From: Bordetella parapertussis
Lineage (GTDB): Bacteria; Pseudomonadota; Gammaproteobacteria; Burkholderiales; SG8-39
Direction of reading: 5' to 3'
Length of the DNA stretch: 7,884 nt
NCBI GenBank assembly: GCA_945869935.1
Contig: CAMBSA010000061.1
Coordinates: forward strand, 1-7,884
Positions 1 through 5,430 of this stretch are shown here, in pieces. Numbering within the stretch: position 1 is the stretch's first letter; each line of letters begins with the position of its first letter. The translations under genes were made by a program, and so were the position numbers. The notes beneath the pieces are model-generated. The model saw only the letters and a program-made list of their open reading frames with translations, was not told the origin of the DNA and did not search any database.

Positions 1-948
1 CCGCCGGTCGATCACCTGTTCGGTCTTGAGGGGGGTCTTGAGTTCACCAATTTCCATCGCGACCTTGAGGGTGAAGTCGATCACCGAGGCTTCCAGTCCT
101 CCGTTGGTGCCCCAGACCTTGTCCTCGTTGAGCGCCTTGATCGCCCCCTCGATCACCGACATGTCGATGTCGGGCGCGCGCCCCTTCATCACTTTCGCGG
201 CCTCGCCCGGGCTCTTCATGATCAGGCGCGAGGCTTCGACCACGGCGTAGCGAACATAGGTTTCCAGCCGCGCGCGCCTTGCCGGGTCGGCAAGCGCCGA
301 GTCAGTCGTGACCACGTAGGCATAGCCAAGGCCCGGAAACTCCTTCGCCACCGATGCAAGCACCTTGATATCGCTGGTGCGCTGGCCAAGCGACGCATAG
401 AGATTGCTGACGATGGCCGAGTCCACCTTCTTCGAGATCACCGCCTGCAACCTTGCCTCGTGGCCGCCGACCGTGAGAAACCTCATGCGGCTGGTGTCGT
501 GGCCGTGCTTTTTCATCAGCATGGAAGGGACCGCGGTCGTCAGGCCGCCGATCGAGGCAGCGGCGAAACTCGCGGTCTCCAGGTCCTTCAGGGTATTGAA
601 GCGTGACTGCGCGACCACCTGGTAATCCGCAATCGGCTGCCAGGAGGCGACCGCCTTGAGCGGTGCGGTGTTTGCGATCGCGGTGAAGGTCGAGATCGTT
701 CCGGTGCCCACGATGTCGCCGTTGCCCGAGAGAATGGCGCGAATCGCGTTGGAATCACCGAGGACCACCAGCTCCTCGACCTCGAGCCCGGCCTTCTTCA
801 GCCAGCCGAGATCCTGGGCCACGTAATGCGGCAGGAAGGCGGTGGTTGCAGTCGACGGGATGACGAACTTGAGCTTGCCGGTTTGCGCGTTCGCCCCGGA
901 GGCGGCGAGCGAGGAAAGCACAAGCGCGGCGACGGTCAGTAGCTTCAT
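1..948 (-). CDS. ABC transporter substrate-binding protein, NMT1/THI5-like (partial, C-terminus outside window)
   Basis: This is a periplasmic binding protein that would capture a small organic solute and hand it to an ABC permease. The first 316 codons are visible; the stop lies beyond the left edge. Residues 1-21 form a typical signal peptide: MK, a hydrophobic run, then a Gly-Ala-Asn-Ala site with likely cleavage after Ala21. The mature protein opens with a beta strand (KLKFVIPS), then a helix with the family-typical pattern LPHYVAQDLGWLKKAGLEVE (about 39-58) and AIRAILSGNGDI (68-79), as in NMT1/THI5-like and SsuA/TauA-type proteins. The ATG at 948 has GAAAGGG 8 nt upstream (957-963). It follows the TenA-like gene by 41 nt on the same strand, so co-transcription is likely. 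No permease or ATPase gene is visible; they could lie beyond the left edge. The family covers thiamine precursors, sulfonates, nitriles and many unknowns, so the substrate is not assigned. Confidence 0.88.
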   Translation of the reverse strand, partial: MKLLTVAALVLSSLAASGANAQTGKLKFVIPSTATTAFLPHYVAQDLGWLKKAGLEVEELVVLGDSNAIRAILSGNGDIVGTGTISTFTAIANTAPLKAVASWQPIADYQVVAQSRFNTLKDLETASFAAASIGGLTTAVPSMLMKKHGHDTSRMRFLTVGGHEARLQAVISKKVDSAIVSNLYASLGQRTSDIKVLASVAKEFPGLGYAYVVTTDSALADPARRARLETYVRYAVVEASRLIMKSPGEAAKVMKGRAPDIDMSVIEGAIKALNEDKVWGTNGGLEASVIDFTLKVAMEIGELKTPLKTEQVIDRR

Positions 949-989
949 GCTGTTTGCCCTTTCGAACTCGGTTGGGATCGTGGCGTGGC

Positions 990-1703
990 TTACTTCGCGT
1001 TCAGTACGCAACGGTGAATTCCATCATAGAGCATCTTCGACACCTCAAGCGTCTGGGTGACCACCCGAACCACGCGCTCGAGTTCCTCGTCGGTCCTGGC
1101 GAAGCGGCTGAGCATCTCGCGGCCCGCGCCCGAATGCTCGCCGTCGGCGTGGTCATGCACCGTGTAGAAGGCGATGTCGGCGTCCGGGAGATTGAATTTT
1201 TTCTTCAGCCCGCCCGCCACGCTGCCCGAGGCGCCGGGCACCTGCGCCTCGCCCGCGAGCATGTGCGCCGACACGCCGGTGAGGAAGTCGCCCGAGCAGC
1301 AGTCGTGCATGAAGGTGCGCCAGGCGAGCGCCTCGGGGCAGAACTCGGTGGCCCACATCTCCTCGTCGGGAATGCCGAAGGTATTGCCCAGCCGCAGCCA
1401 GAGTTTCCAGTGCGGCACGCCGTCGGCGAACATGCGCCCGGTGCCTTCCTCGTAGACCACTTCGGCAATCTTCTCGCGCCATTCCGGGTCGGGGCACTTA
1501 ACGTACAGCGGCCCGTGATACAGGTGGTTGTAGAGCGGGATGATGCTCGCCTGCTTGAGGAATTCGCGCACCTGCGGCCGCTCGAAGGTCCCCGCGATCA
1601 GGCCCGCCCAGAGCGGATGCTTGAAGCGCGCGAAAGGGATGTGGATGTCGTAGATACGTTGGAGGACGGCGCTGTAGCGGTCGTCGGTGGCGGATGTGCT
1701 CAT
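990..1703 (-). CDS. TenA/PqqC/CADD-like haem-oxygenase-fold metalloprotein
   Basis: This 237-aa cytoplasmic protein belongs to the all-helical TenA/PqqC superfamily and looks closest to the CADD-like, iron-containing redox-enzyme branch. Residues that would bind a dinuclear metal centre are all present: Glu85/Glu86 (YEEGTG), His98 (VPHWKLW), Glu152 (GEAQVP), and His183, Asp187, His190 in an H-x3-D-x2-H motif (HDHADGEH). The block CSGDFLTGV followed by GEAQVP resembles the equivalent block of Chlamydia CADD as I remember it. In that comparison the tyrosine CADD consumes to make p-aminobenzoate corresponds to a Trp here (HPLW, Trp32), so the CADD reaction should not be assumed. Classical TenA thiaminase activity is also uncertain because the metal-ligand set suggests an oxygenase. 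The start is taken as ATG 1703, with GGGA 7 nt upstream; a TTG two codons earlier (1709) is possible. It stands 41 nt before the substrate-binding-protein gene. Substrate unknown. Confidence 0.85.
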   Translation of the reverse strand: MSTSATDDRYSAVLQRIYDIHIPFARFKHPLWAGLIAGTFERPQVREFLKQASIIPLYNHLYHGPLYVKCPDPEWREKIAEVVYEEGTGRMFADGVPHWKLWLRLGNTFGIPDEEMWATEFCPEALAWRTFMHDCCSGDFLTGVSAHMLAGEAQVPGASGSVAGGLKKKFNLPDADIAFYTVHDHADGEHSGAGREMLSRFARTDEELERVVRVVTQTLEVSKMLYDGIHRCVLNAK

Positions 1704-1751
1704 GTTCAAGTCCCGGGTTGATGTAACGGCCTGGATAAAATCGGTGCTGTC

Positions 1752-1794
1752 ATTGTAGCGAGACTGCAGCAGGTCGCCGGGTCGGTATCTCGCT
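1752..1794 (-). promoter_or_regulatory. Possible promoter with inverted repeat upstream of the TenA-like gene
   Basis: On the minus strand, TACAAT (1757 to 1752) is a good -10-like hexamer about 50 nt before the TenA-like start. No convincing -35 lies 16-18 nt upstream. A perfect 7-bp inverted repeat, AGCGAGA (1757-1763) and TCTCGCT (1788-1794) with 24 nt between, overlaps the hexamer and could be a regulator site or a weak hairpin. The 139-nt gap between the antitoxin stop and the TenA-like start holds nothing else recognisable, and no terminator was found for the toxin-antitoxin transcript. Confidence 0.3.
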
Positions 1795-1842
1795 GATGAG
1801 CAGCGTGTCAGCGACTCAAATCAGGAAATCATGTCGCGGGTT

Positions 1843-2202
1843 CTATGCAGCTTTTTGCGCGGTTGTCCTTGGCGTGATTGCTGTCCGCCGCCTGGGTTTC
1901 TGCGCGACGAACTGGAGCCGTATTCCCGATGCGCCCAGTATCCGTGTGAGGCTGCGCAATTCGGGGTTGCCGTCTTTGGACAGCGTGCGGTATAGCTGCT
2001 GCCGGTTGAGGCCGGTGCGTTCCGCCATGCTCGAGATGCCACCCATCGCCTCGGTCACATTTCTGAGCGCCTGGAGAAACGCGGCCGGATCATCGTCTTT
2101 CGCCGCCGCGCTCAGATACGCGGCAGCGGTCTCCGGATCCCGCAGGCGTTCGAGCAGGTAGGGCTTAGCGGGTACGGCTGCGGACGTTTGTTCTTTGCTC
2201 AT
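1843..2202 (-). CDS. Antitoxin, HI1420-type / HigA-like HTH protein
   Basis: This 119-aa DNA-binding protein is the antidote of the adjacent toxin and probably the repressor of the pair. The N-terminal half has the family pattern of a short helical region (YLLERLRDPETAAAYLSAA, about 15-33, then FLQALRNVTEAMGG). A helix-turn-helix follows at about 56-75 (SMAERTGLNRQQLYRTLS), then NPELRSLTRILGASGIRLQF. The last 18 residues (from Lys102) are a basic, low-complexity tail rich in Arg, Thr and Ala, possibly disordered. The start at ATG 2202 is preferred because GGAG lies 5 nt upstream and the family begins near here; an upstream in-frame extension to 2283 lies wholly inside the toxin gene. It overlaps the toxin end by 38 nt, implying translational coupling. 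The toxin-first order is that of higBA-like modules. Confidence 0.9.
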   Translation of the reverse strand: MSKEQTSAAVPAKPYLLERLRDPETAAAYLSAAAKDDDPAAFLQALRNVTEAMGGISSMAERTGLNRQQLYRTLSKDGNPELRSLTRILGASGIRLQFVAQKPRRRTAITPRTTAQKAA

Positions 2203-2515
2203 AGTCACTCCAATAGGCTTTCGCAGTCCGGATATCCGCAGTCTGCGATCGTTTCTTTCCTCCGCATAGAAGCAGAACCACATGCTTCCCGGCGAGCGCG
2301 TAATAGGCTCGGTAGCCGGGGCCCGTATCTACTCTCAGTTCCCAAACGCCATTGCCGACCGGTCGGCAATCCCCGAACAGCCCCCGTTCCAGACGGTCCA
2401 GCCGGCCCTGGACCGCAGAAAACCCGATCGGATCGGAGACGGTGTCGAGCCACTCCCTGAATGGAACGCTGCCCGTGTTCGTCCAGTAGAAGAGCAGCTC
2501 AAACGGTCCGGACAT
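2165..2515 (-). CDS. Type II toxin, RelE/ParE superfamily (HI1419 / HigB-like)
   Basis: This 116-aa protein is a probable ribosome-dependent mRNA endonuclease-type toxin neutralised by the antitoxin encoded immediately downstream. Family hallmarks run in order: PFREWLDTV near 18-26, RLDRLERGLFGDCRPVGNG (38-56), the core strand pair VWELRVDTGPGYRAYYA (57-73), and the final strand VVLLLCGGKKRSQTADI (79-95). The conserved Arg61, Arg69 and Lys87/Lys88 lie where the family carries RNA-contacting basic residues. Length is slightly above the usual 95-110 because of a short Arg-rich C-terminal tail (QRTNVRSRTR) in the region overlapping the antitoxin gene. The ATG at 2515 has no strong Shine-Dalgarno sequence, and the palindromic site at 2522-2539 sits 6 nt upstream, which suggests tight autorepression and a very short leader. 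No key residue looks lost, so the toxin is probably intact. RNase activity is family knowledge, not seen here. Confidence 0.92.
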   Translation of the reverse strand: MSGPFELLFYWTNTGSVPFREWLDTVSDPIGFSAVQGRLDRLERGLFGDCRPVGNGVWELRVDTGPGYRAYYALAGKHVVLLLCGGKKRSQTADIRTAKAYWSDYEQRTNVRSRTR

Positions 2516-2521
2516 TCAAAT

Positions 2522-2539
2522 TGTCTTTTATAAACGACA
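2522..2539. promoter_or_regulatory. Probable toxin-antitoxin operator and -10 region
   Basis: This is an 18-bp palindrome, TGTCTTTTATAAACGACA, in which 8 of 9 base pairs are complementary. It lies in an AT-rich patch (about 30% GC over 2516-2562) within otherwise GC-rich DNA, ending 6 nt before the toxin ATG. On the minus strand its centre reads TATAAA (2532 to 2527), a good -10 hexamer, so antitoxin bound here would cover the promoter. No convincing -35 was found. Autoregulation through such a palindrome is the norm for this TA class. Confidence 0.65.
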
Positions 2540-2692
2540 GGAAATCAAGTCGTATATGAAATGGTTTGGAAGGCCGGAGGCGAGTGCCCCGACTCCAGGT
2601 CTTATAACGCGACTCATCGCGGTTTCGCTGACCTGTTGCAAGCTCGCGCGTGAGCGCGCCGATTTCAAAGGGGCGGGTATTCCCGGACAGAT

Positions 2693-4348
2693 TCAGCCGC
2701 CGAGACCGCCCTTGATCAGCCGACTCGCGCGCTCGGCAATCATCACCGTCGGAGAACTCGTGTTGCCCGAGGTGATGGTCGGCATCACCGACGCGTCGAC
2801 CACGCGCAGGCGCTCGATGCCGCGCACGCGAAGGTCAGGGGTGAGCACTGCCATCGGGTCGTCGTCCGGCCCCATCCTGCAGGTGCCCACCGGGTGGAAG
2901 ATGGTGGTGCCGACATCGCCCGCGGCGCGCACGAGTTCGGCATCGCTCTGCACCTCGGGGCCGGGCAGGAATTCGTCCGGGTGGTATTTCGAGAGCGCCC
3001 TGGCTCCGATGATTCTCCGGGTGAGCTTCAGGGAAACGGCTGCGATGCGGCGGTCCTCGTCGGTTGCGAGGTAGTTCGTCGTGATCGCGGGGTAGGTGCG
3101 CGGGTCGTTCGACTTGATGCGCACATGCCCGCGGCTGGTGGGCCGCAGGTTGGCGACGCTCGCGGTGAACGCGGGGAAGGGATGCAGCGGGTCGCCGAAC
3201 TTGTCCAGGCTCACCGGCTGCACATGGAATTCGAGGTTGGCGGACTCCTGCGCGGCATCGGACTTCACGAAGGCGCCGAGCTGCGAGGGCGCCATGGTGA
3301 GCGGGCCGGTCCGGAAGGCGGCGTATTCGAGCGCCATCTTCGCCTTGCCCCAGAGGCTCTGCGTCATTTCATTCAGCGTGCGCACGTTCTGCACCTTGAA
3401 GGCCATGCGCAGCTGCAGGTGGTCCTGCAGGTTCTCGCCCACACCCGGCAGGTCGTGGATCACCTCGACGCCCCGGTCCTTCAGCAGCGCGGCGGGGCCG
3501 ACGCCGGAGAGCTGCAGGATCTGCGGGTCGTTGATCGAGCCGGCGCAAAGAATGGTTTCCTTGCGCGATTCGGCGAACAGTTCTTCGTTTCCGCGATAGA
3601 ACTCCACGCCGGTGGCGGTCTTCACGCCGTCCTTCACTTCGATGCGCACGCGCTTGACGAGCGCCTTGGTGATGACCGTGAGATTCTTTCGCGCGAGTGC
3701 TGGCCGCAGGAAGGCCTTGGCCGCGCTCCAGCGCACGCCCTTTTTCTGGTTCACCTCGAACCGGCCCACGCCCGCGTTGTCGCCGCGGTTGAAGTCCTCG
3801 GTGCGCGCAAGCCCGGTCTCGACGGCGGCGGCGCCGAAGGCGTCCAGAATCTCCCACGACACGCGCTGCTGTTCCACGCGCCACTCGTGGCCGGTGCCGG
3901 GTGCGTCCTCCGGCGAGCGCTTGCCGTGGAAGTCGGTGGCGCCGTTCCAGTGGTTCTCCACACCCTTGAACAGCGGCAGCACGCCGTTCCACGACCAGCC
4001 GGCGTCGCCGGTGAGCCGCGCCCATTCGTCGTAATCGCGCGACTGGCCGCGCATGTAGATCATCGCGTTGATCGAGGAGCAGCCGCCGAGCACCCTGCCG
4101 CGCGCATACAGGATCGATCGGCCGTTCAGCCCCGGATCGGGCTCGGTGCGGTAGCACCAGTCGGTGCGCGGGTTGCCGATGCAGTAGAGATAGCCGACCG
4201 GGATGTGGATCCAGATCCAGTCGTCCTTGCCGCCGGCCTCGATCATCAGGACCGAGACGTCGGGGTCGGCGGAAAGGCGGTTGGCAAGCACGCAGCCAGC
4301 CGTGCCTCCGCCGACAATCACGTAATCGAATATGCCGAGGGATCTCAA
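2693..4348 (-). CDS. GMC-family FAD-dependent oxidoreductase (choline/alcohol dehydrogenase-like)
   Basis: This 551-aa flavoenzyme is predicted to oxidise an alcohol (R-CH2OH or a secondary alcohol) to the carbonyl compound. The N-terminus carries the FAD dinucleotide fold, [16 protein letters not shown] at 10-25, with Glu37 of IEAGG binding the ADP ribose. GMC signature 1 is at 84-101 ([13 protein letters not shown] and onward). Signature 2 is at 270-284 ([15 protein letters not shown]), with Asp274 where Ser/Thr is usual. The catalytic pair is His485 ([10 protein letters not shown]) and Asn529 (SGNTSSP). Ile93 replaces the His that holds FAD covalently in choline oxidase, so the FAD is probably non-covalent, as in BetA-type dehydrogenases. 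There is no signal peptide. The start is TTG 4348, because GGAGGAG lies 7 nt upstream and the FAD fold begins just after; an ATG at 4444 would add an unrelated 32 residues. BetA itself is not claimed: no betaine aldehyde dehydrogenase or betI is nearby. It is divergent from the GST gene. Confidence 0.93.
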   Translation of the reverse strand: MRSLGIFDYVIVGGGTAGCVLANRLSADPDVSVLMIEAGGKDDWIWIHIPVGYLYCIGNPRTDWCYRTEPDPGLNGRSILYARGRVLGGCSSINAMIYMRGQSRDYDEWARLTGDAGWSWNGVLPLFKGVENHWNGATDFHGKRSPEDAPGTGHEWRVEQQRVSWEILDAFGAAAVETGLARTEDFNRGDNAGVGRFEVNQKKGVRWSAAKAFLRPALARKNLTVITKALVKRVRIEVKDGVKTATGVEFYRGNEELFAESRKETILCAGSINDPQILQLSGVGPAALLKDRGVEVIHDLPGVGENLQDHLQLRMAFKVQNVRTLNEMTQSLWGKAKMALEYAAFRTGPLTMAPSQLGAFVKSDAAQESANLEFHVQPVSLDKFGDPLHPFPAFTASVANLRPTSRGHVRIKSNDPRTYPAITTNYLATDEDRRIAAVSLKLTRRIIGARALSKYHPDEFLPGPEVQSDAELVRAAGDVGTTIFHPVGTCRMGPDDDPMAVLTPDLRVRGIERLRVVDASVMPTITSGNTSSPTVMIAERASRLIKGGLGG

Positions 4349-4355
4349 ATCCGTG

Positions 4356-4362
4356 CTCCTCC
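4356..4362 (-). promoter_or_regulatory. Ribosome binding site that fixes the TTG start of the GMC gene
   Basis: Read on the minus strand this is GGAGGAG, an excellent Shine-Dalgarno sequence, spaced 7 nt from the TTG codon at 4348. No ATG or GTG at a comparable distance leads into the FAD-binding fold, so the spacing supports a non-ATG start. Confidence 0.75.
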
Positions 4363-4382
4363 ACCCGCTTGCTGTTTCTGCA

Positions 4383-4411
4383 ATTATCGCCGCGTACGCG
4401 TGCTTGTATTC
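4383..4411 (-). promoter_or_regulatory. Candidate GMC promoter with a 10-bp palindrome in the spacer
   Basis: On the minus strand, GATAAT (4388 to 4383) is a 5/6 match to a sigma-70 -10 box, and would give a leader of roughly 27 nt to the GMC start. A perfect 10-bp palindrome, CGCGTACGCG (4391-4400), lies directly upstream, where the promoter spacer would be. No good -35 is present, which would fit a promoter needing an activator. The palindrome is made of common GC-rich words and may be chance. The rest of the divergent region (4401-4572) shows only CGAGG-T-CCTCG (4429-4439) and a weak GST promoter candidate, TTGTTT at 4530-4535 with TATCCG at 4552-4557. Confidence 0.3.
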
Positions 4412-4582
4412 CGCAGGGCATGTTAGCCCGAGGTCCTCGCGCACGTAAGGGGCGGTTCCGGGCGACCTTGATCAGGAAGTTGTGGTCCGTGCGAAAATGG
4501 TACCCGGGCCGCGACATTCGTCCGGCGCGTTGTTTCGACTCATTTCCCCACTATCCGATTTTCCTCAATACCAGGAGACACC

Positions 4583-5191
4583 ATGAAGCTTTATATCGCT
4601 CCGGGCGCATGCTCGCTCTCGCCGCATATCGTTCTTTGCGAGGCAGGAATCGCCCATTCCATCGAGAAGGTGGACCTCAAGGCACGCAAGACCGAGTCGG
4701 GCGCCGATTTCAGCGCGATCAACCCCAAGGGTTACGTGCCGACGCTGCAACTCGACGACGGCAGCATCCTTACCGAAGGCCCGGTGATCGTGCAGTACCT
4801 CGCCGACCAGAAGCCGGACGCCGGCCTTTCCGGCAAGGCCGGTACGAACGAGCGCTACAAGGTGCAGGAGTGGCTCAACTTCATCAGCACCGAACTGCAC
4901 AAGCAGTACTCGCCGCTGTTCAACCCGGTATTCGATGCGACGACGAAGAAATTCTTCGCCGACAAGCTCGGCGGCCGCTACGCCTGGCTGAACACGCACT
5001 TCGCCACCAACCCGTACCTGATGGGCAGCGACTTCTGCGTGGCCGATGCCTACCTGTTCACCGTGCTCAACTGGGCGCCGCGCGTGAATATCGACCTTTC
5101 GCAGTGGCCCAACGTCCAGGCGTACCACGCCCGCGTTGCCGCGCGTCCGAAGGTTCAGGAAGCGATGAGGGCCGAAGGCCTGATCAAGTAA
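4583..5191 (+). CDS. gstA: Glutathione S-transferase, beta class
   Basis: This 202-aa cytoplasmic enzyme conjugates glutathione to electrophiles or reduces mixed disulfides, a role in detoxification. It follows E. coli GstA closely along its length, for example MKLYIAPGACSLSPH, the NPKGYVPTLQLDDG block, LTEGPVIVQYLAD and ADAYLFTVLNWA. The beta-class signature residues are in register: Cys10 in the PGACS loop, the cis-Pro53 loop (VP), Glu65 with the following Gly (glutathione-contacting TEG), and His106-Lys107 in ELHKQYSPLF. The N-terminal thioredoxin-like domain spans about 1-78 and the helical C-terminal domain about 87-200, the usual length for the class. The ATG is supported by AGGAG at 4573-4577, 5 nt upstream. 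It is divergent from the GMC gene and ends in a strong terminator, so it is likely transcribed alone. A physiological substrate cannot be read from the sequence. Confidence 0.96.
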   Translation: MKLYIAPGACSLSPHIVLCEAGIAHSIEKVDLKARKTESGADFSAINPKGYVPTLQLDDGSILTEGPVIVQYLADQKPDAGLSGKAGTNERYKVQEWLNFISTELHKQYSPLFNPVFDATTKKFFADKLGGRYAWLNTHFATNPYLMGSDFCVADAYLFTVLNWAPRVNIDLSQWPNVQAYHARVAARPKVQEAMRAEGLIK

Positions 5192-5215
5192 TCGACAAGG
5201 CTCGAATGCCCAAAG

Positions 5216-5243
5216 CCCGTCCCTCCGGGGGCGGGTTTTTTTT
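5216..5243 (+). terminator. Rho-independent terminator of the GST gene
   Basis: CCCGTCCC (5216-5223) pairs with GGGGCGGG (5228-5235) through seven Watson-Crick pairs and one G-U pair across a 4-nt loop, followed directly by eight T residues (5236-5243). It starts 25 nt after the GST stop. The opposite strand has only a short T run, so it acts mainly rightward and separates GST from the amidohydrolase operon. Confidence 0.92.
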
Positions 5244-5268
5244 CGCCCGGCGCCGAGCTGACCCCTGC

Positions 5269-5288
5269 TCGGATGATGGATCATCCGA
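5269..5288. promoter_or_regulatory. 20-bp near-perfect palindrome, probable regulator-binding site
   Basis: TCGGATGAT and ATCATCCGA are perfectly complementary 9-bp arms around a GG centre. The site lies about 140 nt upstream of the amidohydrolase start and 25 nt past the GST terminator, with no T run after it, so it is not a second terminator. Further GATG/CATC words (ACCATC at 5292-5297, GATG at 5301-5304) follow closely. This is the form expected of a dimeric transcription factor's operator; the regulator is not in the window. Confidence 0.5.
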
Positions 5289-5306
5289 TCGACCATCAAA
5301 GATGCA

Positions 5307-5335
5307 TTGGAAACCCGCCAACCCGCTGCTAAGCT
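5307..5335 (+). promoter_or_regulatory. Weak sigma-70-like promoter candidate for the amidohydrolase-SDR operon
   Basis: TTGGAA (5307-5312) and TAAGCT (5330-5335) are separated by 17 nt and lie just downstream of the 20-bp palindrome. The match is modest (4/6 and 3/6), so this is a suggestion from spacing and position. Transcription from here would place the long hairpin at 5325-5381 across the start site and in the 5' leader. Confidence 0.25.
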
Positions 5336-5381
5336 TCGGTCCGCATTCCCGCCCGAGCGGGAATCATGCTGAAGCAGCAGC
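5325..5381. repeat. dRS3-like palindromic repeat nested in a larger hairpin
   Basis: The core at 5345-5364 reads ATTCCCGC-CCGA-GCGGGAAT, a perfect 8-bp stem with a 4-nt loop. It fits the form ATTCCC-N8-GGGAAT known for dRS3 elements of Neisseria, and similar repeats recur in other proteobacterial genomes. Outside it, GCTGCT (5325-5330) and GCTTC (5333-5337) pair with GAAGC (5371-5375) and AGCAGC (5376-5381): 11 more pairs with a 2-nt bulge, joined to the core by an internal loop. It sits between the GST terminator and the amidohydrolase ribosome binding site. Only one copy is present here, so repeat status rests on the match to the known form. Confidence 0.6.
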
Positions 5382-5416
5382 CTGCGGCGCACGGGCGCGA
5401 CGGGTGGATCCGAAAC

Positions 5417-5423
5417 AAGGAGG
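5417..5423 (+). promoter_or_regulatory. Ribosome binding site that selects the amidohydrolase start
   Basis: AAGGAGG is a full-strength Shine-Dalgarno sequence. Two in-frame ATGs follow, at 5425 and 5431. The first is only 1 nt away, too close for initiation; the second is at 7 nt, the preferred distance, so 5431 is taken as the start. Confidence 0.85.
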
Positions 5424-5430
5424 AATGGCA

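Noticed and set aside
990..1703. Reading the TenA-like gene as thiamine salvage or p-aminobenzoate synthesis
   Set aside because: No other thiamine or folate gene is visible, the CADD tyrosine is apparently Trp, and the metal ligands do not specify the reaction.
954..1721. 255-codon plus-strand open frame antisense to the TenA-like gene
   Set aside because: No motif, composition of a mirror frame, and no ribosome binding site; the minus strand holds the conserved protein.
2693..4348. Calling the GMC gene betA (choline dehydrogenase)
   Set aside because: Family motifs are shared by many alcohol dehydrogenases and no betaine aldehyde dehydrogenase, betI or choline transporter is nearby.
2894..4426. 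510-codon plus-strand open frame antisense to the GMC gene
   Set aside because: High-GC mirror frame rich in Arg, His, Ala, Gly and Val with no recognisable motif; the opposite strand encodes a complete GMC enzyme.
5269..5381. CRISPR or insertion-sequence end in the GST-amidohydrolase spacer
   Set aside because: The palindromes are different sequences, not regularly spaced copies, and no transposase or target-site duplication is seen.
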